Below are positions 36,149 through 46,145 of a stretch of DNA of 64,000 nt, piece by piece; positions within the stretch are counted from its first letter, which is position 1; each line of letters opens with the position of its first letter. The stretch spans positions 186,001 through 250,000 of the forward strand of contig JADZCR010000006.1 in assembly GCA_020851465.1 (NCBI GenBank), in the 5' to 3' direction. Below the pieces are notes generated by a model. The model worked only from the letters and a program-made list of their open reading frames with translations. It was not told the DNA's origin and did not search any database. The DNA comes from Phycisphaeraceae bacterium (GTDB taxonomy: Bacteria; Planctomycetota; Phycisphaerae; Phycisphaerales; Phycisphaeraceae). The position numbers were made by a program, and so were the translations under genes.

Positions 36149-36183
36149 CGTAGCATCTGATCCCGCGCGAAACCACGGGTTGC

Positions 36184-37410
36184 TCACGCCTTTGATTCGA
36201 GTCCCATCAGGCGAACCGCCTCATCCAGGTCTTTGTCGCCGCGTCCCGACAAATTGACGACCATGATCTGATCTTTGGACATCTTTGCAGCCAGTGACAA
36301 AGCGTGCGCCAACGCATGGCTCGATTCGAGCGCAGGGATGATGCCCTCGCTGCGTGTCAGCGTGCGGAAGGCTTCGAGAGCCTGCTTGTCGGTCACAGCC
36401 GTATAGCGGACCCGGCCGACATCGTGCCAGTAGGAATGTTCCGGGCCGACGCCGGGATAATCCAGCCCCGCAGAGATCGAGTGGACGTTGGCGGTCTGGC
36501 CGTCCTCATCCTGCAAAACGTAGCTCATCGATCCGTGCAGGACGCCCGGCCTGCCGAAAGTAATGGTTGCTGCATGTTCACCGGGGAGGTTGGATCGACC
36601 GCCGGCTTCGACGCCGACGAGTTGAACGGATGAGTCGTTGACGAACGGATAAAAAATCCCGGCTGCGTTGGACCCGCCGCCGACGCACGCCACGATCGCG
36701 TCAGGCAGCCGGCCGAATCGCTCCAGACACTGTGCCCGACATTCGCGCCCGATGACGGATTGGAAGTCGCGGACGATCATCGGAAACGGATGCGGGCCGA
36801 CGACCGAGCCGATGATGTAATGCGTGTAATCGCTCGACTCCATCCAGTCACGCATTGCGGCATTCGTCGCATCCTTGAGCGTGCGCGAGCCGGACTCGAC
36901 AGGAACGACCTTCGCCCCCAGTACCTCCATCCGCAGAACATTCGGCCTCTGGCGTCGCATGTCCTCGACACCCATAAAGACGTTGCACTCAAGGCCGAAG
37001 ACGGCAGCGGCAGTCGCCGTGGCCACTCCGTGCTGGCCGGCACCGGTTTCGGCGATGATGCGCCGCTTTTTCATCCGTAGCGTCAGCAGAGCTTGCCCCA
37101 GCGAGTTGTTGATCTTGTGTGCGCCGGTGTGTGAAAGGTCTTCCCGTTTGAGATAAATGCGCGCTCCGCCAGCCAATTCAGTGAGCCGTGATGCGAAATA
37201 AAGCGGAGTTTCTCGACCGACGTAATCACGCAGCATCTGCTCGAACTGTTTCTGAAACTCTGGATCTTTTCGCGCGCGATCATATTCAACGGTGAGCTGG
37301 TCAATGGCAGCGTGCAGCGTCTCCGGAACATACACGCCGCCGAATTGACCGAAACGACCATGCGTATCGGGCACGGCAGTGGGGGTAGGCATATCGGAAG
37401 ATCGAGTCAT
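36184..37410 (-). CDS. trpB: tryptophan synthase beta chain
   Basis: This 408-residue protein has the TrpB core: [15 protein letters not shown], the PLP lysine in [16 protein letters not shown] (K99), and the glycine-rich [15 protein letters not shown] phosphate loop. It makes tryptophan from indole and serine. No trpA or other trp gene is nearby, so the gene is dispersed. The ATG lies 6 nt after a -10 element (promoter at 37417-37445) and there is no ribosome site, so the mRNA may be leaderless. An in-frame ATG at 37392 is an alternative. Confidence 0.96.
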   Translation of the reverse strand: MTRSSDMPTPTAVPDTHGRFGQFGGVYVPETLHAAIDQLTVEYDRARKDPEFQKQFEQMLRDYVGRETPLYFASRLTELAGGARIYLKREDLSHTGAHKINNSLGQALLTLRMKKRRIIAETGAGQHGVATATAAAVFGLECNVFMGVEDMRRQRPNVLRMEVLGAKVVPVESGSRTLKDATNAAMRDWMESSDYTHYIIGSVVGPHPFPMIVRDFQSVIGRECRAQCLERFGRLPDAIVACVGGGSNAAGIFYPFVNDSSVQLVGVEAGGRSNLPGEHAATITFGRPGVLHGSMSYVLQDEDGQTANVHSISAGLDYPGVGPEHSYWHDVGRVRYTAVTDKQALEAFRTLTRSEGIIPALESSHALAHALSLAAKMSKDQIMVVNLSGRGDKDLDEAVRLMGLESKA

Positions 37411-37715
37411 GGGATTACTGTACGGGTCCAGCCGGATAGTGCCAAGTGCGTCCGAGTGCAGCGGTATTGCGGATTATGCCGTTCAGACAAGCTCCGTCTG
37501 ATCCGGCCCGCATGACGAGTACAAAGTCAGACCGCCGGTTCGGAATTTACACGGTACTTCGCGTGTTACCTGATTTTCGAGTAAGCGGAAGAATGACGTA
37601 TGGTTAAGTGGGATACGGGCTTGGACGATGGAGGGGGATAGAGGACTCGCCGGTGCATGTCGCGCTGTGCGTTTGTCCCCGAATCGGCACTTAACGTGTC
37701 GTAAATGAGACCCGC
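37411..37715. other. intergenic region between divergent trpB and FeeM-like gene
   Basis: This 305-bp region holds the trpB promoter at its left end. The remainder has no recognisable gene. A TAAATG box lies 8 nt before the ATG at 37716, but its -35 is not convincing. Confidence 0.4.
37417..37445 (-). promoter_or_regulatory. promoter of trpB (leaderless candidate)
   Basis: On the minus strand TTGGCA (37440-37445), a 17-nt spacer and TACAGT (37417-37422) end exactly 6 nt before the trpB ATG. The -35 matches 5 of 6 and the -10 matches 4 of 6. Confidence 0.55.
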
Positions 37716-38474
37716 ATGTCGGATGCGAAAGTAGAGCCATCTCTCACTGCTAAGCCGGCCCATCACGCCGGGTTGACTTTCTCCGTAGCGCGTAATCTGG
37801 ATGAAGTCACCGCCGCATGGCGCATGGTTTACATGGCGTATCGCCGCTCAGGTCTGATTGAACCCAACGCTTACCGCATCCACACCGCTCCGCAGGCCGT
37901 TGGTCCGCATGCCGCGGTGATCTCTGCGCAAATCGGTGAGGTCACGGTTTCAACACTCACTGCATTTGCAGATGGTCCGGTCGGACTTCCGCTGGATCGC
38001 GTTTACGAAGCCGAGCTAAAGGCATTCCGCGCCGAAGGCCGCTCGCTGATGGAGGTCGGCCTGTTCGCTGACCGCCGCATCGAGTTGCACCGTACTGCCG
38101 AATCTCTTTTTGAACTGATGCGGTACGCCTTCTATTACGGGCTGCGCACGAAAGTGACCGACTTTGTCATCGGCGTGCATCCGCGACACGCAAGGTTCTA
38201 TACCCGTGCTTTCGGTTTCGAAGCGATTGGCGGCACCCGCACTTACCCGGCAGTCAATCATCGCCCCGTCGTCCTGCTCAGAGGCGATCTGGATGCGAAG
38301 CTGAAACTCACCCCACTCCACCCGGCACTGGACTATTTCGTGAACAACCCGGTGCCCACCACGCTTTTTGATGAGCGGTTTTCCTTCGCAGCATCGGCCC
38401 TTGGCGGCTCGATCATCGAGCAGTTCCTTGCAGCGCAGGCCCGCGATTACGACGAGCGTGCCAAGTCCGCTTAA
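37716..38474 (+). CDS. FeeM-like N-acyl amino acid synthase (GNAT family)
   Basis: This 252-residue protein matches the FeeM catalytic core, a GNAT-fold acyltransferase: VARNLDEVTAAWRMVYMAYRR, ADRRIELHRTAESLFELMRYAFYYG, VIGVHPRHARFYTRAFGFEAIGG. FeeM-type enzymes join fatty acyl groups (from acyl-ACP) to amino acids. Relatives occur next to exosortase/PEP-CTERM loci. No exosortase is visible here, but the gene stands next to the Tad locus and its FHA protein. Confidence 0.8.
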   Translation: MSDAKVEPSLTAKPAHHAGLTFSVARNLDEVTAAWRMVYMAYRRSGLIEPNAYRIHTAPQAVGPHAAVISAQIGEVTVSTLTAFADGPVGLPLDRVYEAELKAFRAEGRSLMEVGLFADRRIELHRTAESLFELMRYAFYYGLRTKVTDFVIGVHPRHARFYTRAFGFEAIGGTRTYPAVNHRPVVLLRGDLDAKLKLTPLHPALDYFVNNPVPTTLFDERFSFAASALGGSIIEQFLAAQARDYDERAKSA

Positions 38475-38490
38475 ACCAATCACTGCCAGC

Positions 38491-39390
38491 CTATGACGAT
38501 TTGCGATGCCCCGCGGCTACCGCGCGCTGCCGCGAAGCGTTCTGGTAAACCTCGCTGTTGGCGTCCGGGAAAATCTGGATCACCTTGAAAAACGCAGCGT
38601 CTGCACCGACATAATCCGGCTTTTTCAGCAGGTCGTAGGCCCGGTTGTAGGCTGTTGTCACTTCTTCGACCAGTTTGCTTTGCACCGCAGCGAACTGTAA
38701 TTGGTCAATTCCCTCAAAATCTTTCTTCTCCATGTTCGCCAGAGCAAGCTGGTAGGCACGGTAAGCGGCATAAAGATTCCGGTCATCCGTGTCGAGCTTG
38801 TTGTAATACTCCTTCGCATCGGAGAGATAGCGCGAAGCGTCGCCGATGTTCGGCGTAGTCACCGTCATCGGTTTGCAGACAGCATCGCGGATCTGCTCCG
38901 CACTCAGACGCGGCACGCTCGTACCGTTTTTGTCGGCGGGATCATCCAGGAGATCCTTGGCGACAATCACGGCCAGCGTCATGACCACCAGGTAGATGCC
39001 GATACCGATCCACAGCTTGGTCTTGCGATTGGCTTTTGACTGAACCGGCTCGTCGGTCGGAGCCACCGGATCGACAAGACTGGCGGGAGCAGGGTCGAAC
39101 AGCACCTGAAAAACCGGATGGTCGCCGACCGCAACCATGTCTTTATCCATGAGCGGTTGTGCTTTGCGGGTGACGCTGCGACCGTTGACACGTGTGCCGT
39201 TGGGGCTGAGATTGACCAGCACCCACTGCCCTTGAGCGTAGCGCAATTCGCCATGCTTGCGGGACGCGGTAGGTTCGGAAAGAACGATGGCGTTGCTCGC
39301 ATCACGACCAAAGGAGATAACCGGGTCCGTGAAAGCTTCACGGCGAGTCGAGCCGGGGCCGGTGATGATCTGGACTGAAATCGTGGACAT
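38491..39390 (-). CDS. FHA-domain membrane protein
   Basis: This 299-residue protein has an N-terminal FHA domain (about residues 20-95) with the conserved FGRDASNAIVLSE, SRKHGELR and LSPNGTRVNGR. Ser/Arg/His and Asn/Gly/Thr at the binding loops indicate phosphothreonine binding. A transmembrane helix (KLWIGIGIYLVVMTLAVIVA) lies near residue 125-145, and a helical TPR-like region follows outside. It is the last gene of the minus-strand Tad group. A partner of the Ser/Thr kinase encoded at 51633 is a reasonable guess. Confidence 0.85.
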   Translation of the reverse strand: MSTISVQIITGPGSTRREAFTDPVISFGRDASNAIVLSEPTASRKHGELRYAQGQWVLVNLSPNGTRVNGRSVTRKAQPLMDKDMVAVGDHPVFQVLFDPAPASLVDPVAPTDEPVQSKANRKTKLWIGIGIYLVVMTLAVIVAKDLLDDPADKNGTSVPRLSAEQIRDAVCKPMTVTTPNIGDASRYLSDAKEYYNKLDTDDRNLYAAYRAYQLALANMEKKDFEGIDQLQFAAVQSKLVEEVTTAYNRAYDLLKKPDYVGADAAFFKVIQIFPDANSEVYQNASRQRAVAAGHRKSS

Positions 39391-39480
39391 ATCAAAAAGC
39401 CGGGGGATGTATGTTAAAGGTCGAGGGATACGCCATTGAAGCCAGGCCCCGATGCCGGTAAGCCTCGTGGTTCTTTAATC

Positions 39481-40395
39481 CTACGATAGCGTGCCGGTGG
39501 TGTAATAGCGGATCGCCATCGGCGCCATCATGATTAAAGCCACGGCAATGAGGATCAGCATCAGCGGCAGCAGGATTCGCAGACTCGCCGAGGCTGCGAG
39601 TTTTTCCGCGCGGACGCTGCGCTGCATGCGGAGCATCCCCGACTGGCTCTTGAGGATCGTTGCCAGCGGCGTGCCGAGCAACTCCGCCTGATTAACCGCA
39701 CCGACGATGGACCGCAGCGAGTCGAGCGGGATTCGTTCAGCGAGATTGGTAAGGGCCTGTGCCCGTGAACTGCCAAAGGTGATTTCCGCCTGTACGAGAC
39801 GAAGCTCCTGGTTGAAGTCGTCATCCGGTGCATCGCGGATGATGGTTTCGATCGCTTCCTGAAACGTGCTGCCCGCAGCCATCGTCAGAGCTACGAGGTC
39901 GAGCGTGTAGGGGAGTTGTTTGCTGATGCGCAACATCCGTGAGCGGGCCGCGCTGCGGAGCGTGAGAATCGGAGCCATAAAACCCAGCATGCCGGTAATC
40001 AGGATCGTGATGGGTTCGAGATAGCCCATCAATACAATCGTGATCAATCCGCCTACGCCCATCATGAGGGCGCCGCAGACGATGCAGATGGCGATGTATT
40101 CCTCGACGCTGTAACCGTTGGAGTTCCCTGCTGCATTCAGATTACGACGGATCGAGGCACGCACGCTGGAGATGTTGAATCGCTGCGCCGTCGCCAGTGC
40201 CAGGCTCATTACCGGAGCAAAGAGCGGCTGCTCAAACGCGGTATTACGCACGTCTGCGCCGACAGCGGCGGCGATCCGCCGATGGATCGGTGGTTCCGTT
40301 GGTACCGGATAACGAAAGACCGAAAAGATCAACAGCGATACCGACACAAAGATCAGCAGGTGCAGCGTGAGTTCAACAGGAGGGATTGACGGCAT
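39481..40395 (-). CDS. tadC: TadC-like type II secretion F-domain protein
   Basis: This 304-residue inner-membrane protein has T2SSF-type topology: helices near residues 8-26, 110-150 and 280-300, with a cytoplasmic segment (FQEAIETIIRDAPDDDFNQELR, EITFGSSRAQALTNLAERI) typical of TadC. It forms the inner-membrane platform with TadB. Its ATG overlaps the TadB stop, so the two are coupled. Confidence 0.88.
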   Translation of the reverse strand: MPSIPPVELTLHLLIFVSVSLLIFSVFRYPVPTEPPIHRRIAAAVGADVRNTAFEQPLFAPVMSLALATAQRFNISSVRASIRRNLNAAGNSNGYSVEEYIAICIVCGALMMGVGGLITIVLMGYLEPITILITGMLGFMAPILTLRSAARSRMLRISKQLPYTLDLVALTMAAGSTFQEAIETIIRDAPDDDFNQELRLVQAEITFGSSRAQALTNLAERIPLDSLRSIVGAVNQAELLGTPLATILKSQSGMLRMQRSVRAEKLAASASLRILLPLMLILIAVALIMMAPMAIRYYTTGTLS

Positions 40396-41246
40396 CAGAT
40401 GTCCACCTCCATGATCCGGCGAATCCAGGCGAACGCGGTCACCAGCAATGCGACGATCAGCACCAATACGATCCGGCCGGACTGTTCGGTGAACAGCAGC
40501 ACGAAATTATCCGGCTCGATGGCGTAGAGCATGCCCACGATCGCCAGGAGCACAACGATCATGAACCTCGCCTGCATTCGTCCCTGAGCCGTCAGCGCGT
40601 CGAGCTTGCCCTCGAGACGCTGGATTTCACGGACACTGTCCGCAATGCGATCGAGGCTTTCCCCGCTGTCACCGCCGCGGATCCTGTGCATTTCCAACGC
40701 GGTGAACAGAAGCCGATAGTTACTTGAACCGATGCGGTTAGCGGTGTTGCGCATGGCGCGGTTGAGATCAAGCCCCATCTGATATTCACGGAGCAGTTGG
40801 GCGAACTCCTGCCGGATCGGGCCGACGGAATTTTGCACGAGCAGTTCCATAGCTTGGATGAGGTTAAGCCCCGCCCGCACACCGGAGGCGAGCGTGGTGA
40901 CGCCGCCGACAAGCTGCTCATCGAGTCGGGTGCGGCGTTTCTCTGCCAGATAGTGAATGGTGACGTTGGGAATCATCATGCCCAAAATCGCACCGATGAT
41001 GAACCAGAGGATTCCGCCGACGATGTAACCCACGATGACGCTGCTGGCGACGATGATTCCCGCCCACAACGCCACCGCCAGTCGCGGCTCGATTTCCAGC
41101 AGCAGGTCATGATTCAACACGCTGTCGAACATCCGCTCCTGACGGGCAAGCAGTTGACGCAGCACCGGCCAACCGAAGCGCACGAGCATCGCCACGCTCA
41201 CAAAGAGCAGGATGGAGATGCCGATGAATTCGCCGACGTTATCCAC
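40395..41246 (-). CDS. tadB: TadB-like type II secretion F-domain protein
   Basis: This 283-residue membrane protein has N-terminal helices and the TadB T2SSF domain (GGVTTLASGVRAGLNLIQAME, EYQMGLDLNRAMRNTANRIGSS) followed by two C-terminal helices. It pairs with TadC to form the platform that the CpaF-type ATPase drives. It is separated from the FHA-ATPase by 16 bp. Confidence 0.9.
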   Translation of the reverse strand: MDNVGEFIGISILLFVSVAMLVRFGWPVLRQLLARQERMFDSVLNHDLLLEIEPRLAVALWAGIIVASSVIVGYIVGGILWFIIGAILGMMIPNVTIHYLAEKRRTRLDEQLVGGVTTLASGVRAGLNLIQAMELLVQNSVGPIRQEFAQLLREYQMGLDLNRAMRNTANRIGSSNYRLLFTALEMHRIRGGDSGESLDRIADSVREIQRLEGKLDALTAQGRMQARFMIVVLLAIVGMLYAIEPDNFVLLFTEQSGRIVLVLIVALLVTAFAWIRRIMEVDI

Positions 41247-41262
41247 GGTGCCTCGTCGTTGA

Positions 41263-43128
41263 TTACAGAAAGACTCCGATATCGATCGTGCCTTTGGCGA
41301 TCATTTCTTCAGCAAAAGTCGGGATATAACCCGTGTGTCGCAGGCGCGGTTGCTCCGGATCACGCAACACGAAAATATCTTCCAGCCGTATCTGGTTAGT
41401 CTCGCGGTCGATCTCCGTCACCTCGGAAATATGGGTCACACGCCGGCCGCCAGCGGGGAAACGGGCGATCTGCACGACGATGTCAATCGCGGACACGATC
41501 TGCTCACGGATCGCCCGCACGGGCATATCCACGGCCATCAGTACGAGAGTCTCCAGCCGTTGCATCGCGTCGGCGGGGTTGTTCGAGTGAAGCGTCGATA
41601 GCGAGCCGTCGTGGCCGGTATTCATCGCCTGGAGCATATCCAGTGCCTCCGGGCCGCGAACCTCGCCGACGATCACTCGGTCGGGTCTCATTCGCAGAGC
41701 GTTGCGGACGAGATCTTTGATGGTGTAGGCACCTCGACCTTCGATGTTCGCAGGCCGTCCCTCAAGCGCGACGACGTGCGGCTGGGGCAGGCGCAGCTCC
41801 GCAGACTCCTCGATGGTCACGATCCGCTCATTGGGTCGGGCGTACGCAGAAAGCGTATTGAGCAGCGTGGTCTTACCGGAGCCCGTGCCGCCGGAGATCA
41901 CGATATTTTTGCGGCCGATGACGCAGCCCTGAAGAAAAGCCGCACATGGCTCGCTCAGAGAGCCACGCTCGATGAGGTCGTCGATTGTGAAGGGAATCCA
42001 TCCAAACTTGCGAATGGTGAGGCAGGGACCGACCAGCGACAGCGGCGAGATAATCACGTTTACTCGGCTGCCGTCGGCGAGACGGGCATCCACCAGCGGG
42101 GTTGAGTGATCCACGCGGCGACCGACAGGAGTAATGATCCGCTCGATGATCGACAGCAGGACTTCATCGGAGAAAAAACTGCGCGTCGTCGGCTGAATCA
42201 CGCCGTTCTTTTCGACGTAAATCCGGTCCTTACCCACGACCATGATTTCACTGACATTGGCCATCTCCAGCAGGTCCTGGAGCGGGCCAAGCCCGAGCAT
42301 GATGTCCTGGATATCCTTCGAGACGGCGCGGCGGACGATGTAGCGGCGCAGCTCCCGCGTAATCGTCGGATAAGTCTGCTTGAAAAGATCGTCAAAACTC
42401 TCCTCCGCCAGGGCCAGATCGTCGGTGACGGTGGTCGCGTCGAAGAGCAGCGGCATCATGTCCACGATCGAGGCTACCAGTTCCGTGATCGACTTTTCGT
42501 GGAAGGGATCGAGCAGGCGTTCATCGACGGGGTGATAGTCCGTTTGGACTTTGCCCTGACATTGCCTGACGACTTCAGCGATGACCTGCCGATGGAGCTG
42601 AACATGACCCCCATGTTCCAGCAGGGCGTCATCGAGGTCCGTGATTCGCCGCGAGAGTAACTGATCGAGATGTTCGAGAATCTGGCTGACGTAGGCTTTG
42701 TCGCTCTTATTGAGGTGGCCGGTGACGCGGAGATTCATCCGCTCCAGAAGCTCGGTATGCACCTCCTGCTCGAAGGCCATGAGTTTCGCCTGTAACTCGG
42801 CACGGCGACCGCTTTCGGAGCTTTGCTCACGGGCTCCGGGTCTGACGAGTGCGATGGAGTATTGGGCGATCTGGATTTCATCGCCGAAGTCGAGCCGCAT
42901 CGGCTGGCCGGCCATGACTTCGCGGTTGGCGACGCGGGTGCCGCTGCGCCCGACATTTTCGACGAAAAGCTGATTACCCTTGCGGATAATGCGGGCGTGC
43001 TTGCGCGCCACGAATGGACTTTTAAGCACGACGTTGCATGAGTCATCGCGGCCGATCACGATCGGCTCCGCGTCCACGCGCAGCGTCTGGCGTGTATTGT
43101 TCGATTGGTCGTAGAGCCAAAGTTCCAT
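41263..43128 (-). CDS. tadA: FHA-domain-fused CpaF/TadA-type secretion ATPase
   Basis: This 621-residue protein has an N-terminal FHA domain at about residues 20-95 ([37 protein letters not shown]), then a helical linker, then a T2SS/T4P-type ATPase from about residue 230. The ATPase has Walker [13 protein letters not shown], an Asp box [12 protein letters not shown], Walker [24 protein letters not shown] and a [11 protein letters not shown] segment. It powers Flp pilus assembly or Tad secretion. The FHA fusion is unusual and gives a route for phosphothreonine-dependent control. It lies next to TadB and TadC, unlike the second ATPase at 53659. Confidence 0.93.
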   Translation of the reverse strand: MELWLYDQSNNTRQTLRVDAEPIVIGRDDSCNVVLKSPFVARKHARIIRKGNQLFVENVGRSGTRVANREVMAGQPMRLDFGDEIQIAQYSIALVRPGAREQSSESGRRAELQAKLMAFEQEVHTELLERMNLRVTGHLNKSDKAYVSQILEHLDQLLSRRITDLDDALLEHGGHVQLHRQVIAEVVRQCQGKVQTDYHPVDERLLDPFHEKSITELVASIVDMMPLLFDATTVTDDLALAEESFDDLFKQTYPTITRELRRYIVRRAVSKDIQDIMLGLGPLQDLLEMANVSEIMVVGKDRIYVEKNGVIQPTTRSFFSDEVLLSIIERIITPVGRRVDHSTPLVDARLADGSRVNVIISPLSLVGPCLTIRKFGWIPFTIDDLIERGSLSEPCAAFLQGCVIGRKNIVISGGTGSGKTTLLNTLSAYARPNERIVTIEESAELRLPQPHVVALEGRPANIEGRGAYTIKDLVRNALRMRPDRVIVGEVRGPEALDMLQAMNTGHDGSLSTLHSNNPADAMQRLETLVLMAVDMPVRAIREQIVSAIDIVVQIARFPAGGRRVTHISEVTEIDRETNQIRLEDIFVLRDPEQPRLRHTGYIPTFAEEMIAKGTIDIGVFL

Positions 43129-43373
43129 CAGTAATTCAACTTCAGATTACCGGAAACAAAATTACTTAGTCAGCCGATGGTCCCGTGATTGATGTTCCGG
43201 TCCATGGCTGCCGAGGTCAACCGCGAAGCGCCTCGCCTCAGCGGGCAATCCCATCAGGTCTTCACTTTATTCGATTTACAGGCGGGAGAGGAACTCTTCG
43301 GCCTGTAATCGGTGATGTCGGCGAGGTTGGGTGCTCGGTTTCGTCAGCTTTTCGTGGTTCCAACCCCCGGCAG

Positions 43374-44234
43374 TTATGAGGCGGCAGGATTAAACGAGGC
43401 ATGGGCGATGTGGAGATCGTCATAAACGTTTTTCGCATTCATTTCCTTTTCATAGACCACAAAGGTATGAGAGTCTATTAGTATTTTCGGGCTGTTATTA
43501 AGACTTAACTGTTCATGGTAAACTTTAGCTTTGGTACTATTGATGACTTTAGTATTCCTCTTCATACACTTTTTATAAGTAATATAGGAAGATAGAAGAA
43601 TAAGAGGATAAAACAGAATAAGAAGGAATAGCGAAGTTTTATTGATCCGTGTAAAAATAACACGGTCTATCTTGAATCCGGTCAACTTCCCGATGACGCG
43701 CAATTTCTGGATGCCCGTCAGGAAAATGTGGCCGTAATAGATTTCGTCATTCAGCGACTTTTGCGACAGCCAAACGGAGTCGAGTTCGTTCGGCGGCATC
43801 AAGTGGTTCAACCCCTCGCATTCAAACAGAAAATAGCCAAGTTTTGCTTTTAAGTTTGTATAGCTGGGTGTGGTGATGATTAATTTTCCGCCCGGTTTGA
43901 GCAGTCTGTTGAACTCACGATATGCACGGAATTGATCGGAAAAATGTTCCACCCCTTCCTGGCAAATGATGAAGTCGGCGTAAGCGTCCGGCAATGGTAT
44001 CCGATCCAGAATGTCAGCTCTGGTGCAGGGAATATCCTTGAGAACAAAATACTCAGGGAACAAATCAAATGCCTCGACCTTGGCTCCTAGTTCAAGCAGT
44101 ATTTCAGACGTGACACCGCTGCCGGCAGCCAGATCGAGAACTACCGCGCCATTCAAGTCATTTTTGATACTGTTAAGATATCGCTTAACGTGGTATTTGG
44201 GACTCTTTGGATTATTGACATGCGGATCTATCAT
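43374..44234 (-). CDS. SAM-dependent methyltransferase in a low-GC island
   Basis: This 286-residue class I methyltransferase has the SAM-binding motif VVLDLAAGSGVTSEILLELG near residue 31, an acidic FDLFPEYF and DFIICQEGVEHF blocks, and a LLKPGGKLIITTPS segment. Two hydrophobic stretches (LFLLILFYPLILLSSYI) near the C-terminus suggest membrane association. Codon use and GC (about 30-40% in its second half) are far from the neighbours. It sits inside the Tad locus between cpaB and the ATPase, on the same strand. It is a strong candidate for recent acquisition. The substrate is unknown; surface glycan or lipid methylation is possible. Confidence 0.85.
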   Translation of the reverse strand: MIDPHVNNPKSPKYHVKRYLNSIKNDLNGAVVLDLAAGSGVTSEILLELGAKVEAFDLFPEYFVLKDIPCTRADILDRIPLPDAYADFIICQEGVEHFSDQFRAYREFNRLLKPGGKLIITTPSYTNLKAKLGYFLFECEGLNHLMPPNELDSVWLSQKSLNDEIYYGHIFLTGIQKLRVIGKLTGFKIDRVIFTRINKTSLFLLILFYPLILLSSYITYKKCMKRNTKVINSTKAKVYHEQLSLNNSPKILIDSHTFVVYEKEMNAKNVYDDLHIAHASFNPAAS

Positions 44235-44530
44235 GTTTTCGCCTTTTCAGAAATGATGTCTGATAGAAATGGAAACGCCTCATTACTGAGCAGAAGACGA
44301 AAACAACATCTGTCGGATTCAGCAATGAATGGAAACGACCGCAGCAGAGCAAGCCCAGACATTGTGTAAGGAACAAGTCGGTCTGAGCTTGCTTTATGTA
44401 CGCTTAAGGCTGCTGCCCATCGCAAAGACATGTCGCTCCCCGGAAAGTGGGCACGAAACCAACGAAATCATCTATCCCGATTTAGATTGTAACTCCTCGT
44501 ATTTCTATCTCTTGCCAATGATGCCGTGGA
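43374..44530. other. AT-rich inserted segment within the Tad locus
   Basis: GC content falls sharply from about 43400 to 44500 and returns to the genome-like value at the cpaB end. No transposase, integrase or terminal repeat is seen. The 296 bp between 44235 and 44530 hold no gene that I can support. Confidence 0.6.
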
Positions 44531-45346
44531 TTATCGCTTCGGAGCAGGCGGTTCGCCCAGTTTGATTCGCAGTAAATCCATGACTGCGGGGTTGATGCCT
44601 GAATCCCCGCTGGGCGGCGGGATCTTGACATATTTGGTGTCGCCCGGATTACGGATCTGAATCTCGAAATCGCCTGCGGCCAGTCGTTCGATCATCGCCA
44701 GATTGGTGGCGTCCTGCGGGGTAACTTCGATGGTGATGGTGTGATAGCTCGACGGCGCACGGGACGGGCCAGACGAATCATCCGCGCCGACCACCTGCGT
44801 CCCGACCGCAATGACTTTGACGCGCTCGAGAACGGGGAGGATCGTCGGCAGCGCGCCGCCGGTCTGAAACGGAGCCTCGATGTCAACCCACATCCCTGCA
44901 CGGAGCATGCCGGAGATTGTTCGGCTGTTCACGGGCAGCGAAACGCGGCGCATGTTGGGTGTGATATCGATATCAAGTTCACGGGTATCCGTAGGCGGCT
45001 GAAAGTCCTCACGACGGAGGATGGATCCCGCGCTGACGCTGCGCTGCACTTGTTTGTTAACGTCGCCAAGCCAATCACTTTCGTTGACCGCGCCGATGTT
45101 GTGAAAACTCTGCTCAAACCGCTGCGGGAGGGTCACGACGTTGACATCGCGTTCTTTGATGCGTTCGCCGGTCCGCATGGCGCGAGTGAGGATGTAAGCT
45201 TTGAACGAGGTCTCATTTTCCGCACGGCGGACGCCCTGGATGTAGAAGTAATTGAGTACCACCGCGGCCAGACCAAGTGCGATGGCCACGATGACGAGCT
45301 TTGCGCCTCCCAGCGATGGCGGGTGGGGGGTATTGGCTTGAGTCAT
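44531..45346 (-). CDS. cpaB: CpaB/RcpC-type Flp pilus assembly protein
   Basis: This 271-residue protein has an N-terminal membrane helix (KLVIVAIALGLAAVVLNYFY), then an SAF-like domain (TRAMRTGERIKERDVNVVTLP, RSVSAGSILRREDFQ) and an RcpC-type beta domain. It belongs to the Tad periplasmic subcomplex that in well-studied systems connects the machine to the secretin. A secretin gene is not found in the window. Confidence 0.88.
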   Translation of the reverse strand: MTQANTPHPPSLGGAKLVIVAIALGLAAVVLNYFYIQGVRRAENETSFKAYILTRAMRTGERIKERDVNVVTLPQRFEQSFHNIGAVNESDWLGDVNKQVQRSVSAGSILRREDFQPPTDTRELDIDITPNMRRVSLPVNSRTISGMLRAGMWVDIEAPFQTGGALPTILPVLERVKVIAVGTQVVGADDSSGPSRAPSSYHTITIEVTPQDATNLAMIERLAAGDFEIQIRNPGDTKYVKIPPPSGDSGINPAVMDLLRIKLGEPPAPKR

Positions 45347-45368
45347 GTGAGATTAAGTCTCCTGGGGC

Positions 45369-46112
45369 CTACCGCTGCGGCGGGTTGTGCATAGCGTACC
45401 GCAACCAGAGGACGATGCGACAGCCTTCGGGGGTGGCGCTGGTTCGCACGACCAGCAACTGATATCGCGGCGAGCCGGCGGGTGACGGCTCGCTGTTCGG
45501 TTGCGTCCGAACAAAAATCCGGTTCGAATTAGACATATCCTCACCCGTGGGCTCTACCGGCGCATCATGGGAAAAAAGCGGACCATGCCGATTGGTATTG
45601 CTCAGCAGAGTAAAGCCGGCGCGTACGGCTGCGTTTTCATAATGAGTCATGGCGTCGCTGGTTTCGACACCTGATAAATCCCAGACCACGATCTCCTCAG
45701 TGATGGGCGAGGCGTTACGCCGCAGGCCGGAGATGCGATGGGCTTTGATCAGATCATCCTCTGGAAAGGGAGACAAGCCCGCCGGCTCGGTTTGGATGAT
45801 TTCATCGCCGGGCTGGAGATTGAGGATGGCATTGTTGTCACCCTGCGCTTCCGCAGTGTCGATCGCATCGAGGATGCTGCGCGGGTTCATCGGTCCCGCT
45901 CGCCAGCCGGGGTTCGTGTCGGACAACCGTGTGTACGGCTGAGTGGCAGGCTCCGGCGGGATCGGGGGTAATGGTTCGATGAGCTGCTGATAACCCAGAT
46001 ATGCCGCCAGGAGCAAAATGAAAGTCAGCGCGATCGCCATTGTCATCAGTGCGGCGCGGCGCGGCGGCTTTTCGGATTCAACGGACGGTTTGGTGGGAAT
46101 CGGTGGCTTCAC
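45369..46112 (-). CDS. membrane-anchored protein of unknown function in the Tad locus
   Basis: This 247-residue protein has a Pro-rich cytoplasmic N-terminus, a transmembrane helix (ALTFILLLAAYLGYQ) near residue 27-43, a PPEPATQPYTR linker, and a periplasmic domain with no recognised motif. The short gaps (22 and 33 bp) to cpaB and the TadE-like gene indicate co-transcription and a structural role in the pilus machine. Confidence 0.7.
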   Translation of the reverse strand: MKPPIPTKPSVESEKPPRRAALMTMAIALTFILLLAAYLGYQQLIEPLPPIPPEPATQPYTRLSDTNPGWRAGPMNPRSILDAIDTAEAQGDNNAILNLQPGDEIIQTEPAGLSPFPEDDLIKAHRISGLRRNASPITEEIVVWDLSGVETSDAMTHYENAAVRAGFTLLSNTNRHGPLFSHDAPVEPTGEDMSNSNRIFVRTQPNSEPSPAGSPRYQLLVVRTSATPEGCRIVLWLRYAMHNPPQR

Positions 46113-46145
46113 AAAAATCTCAGAGACCTCAAAAATTACACAGCG

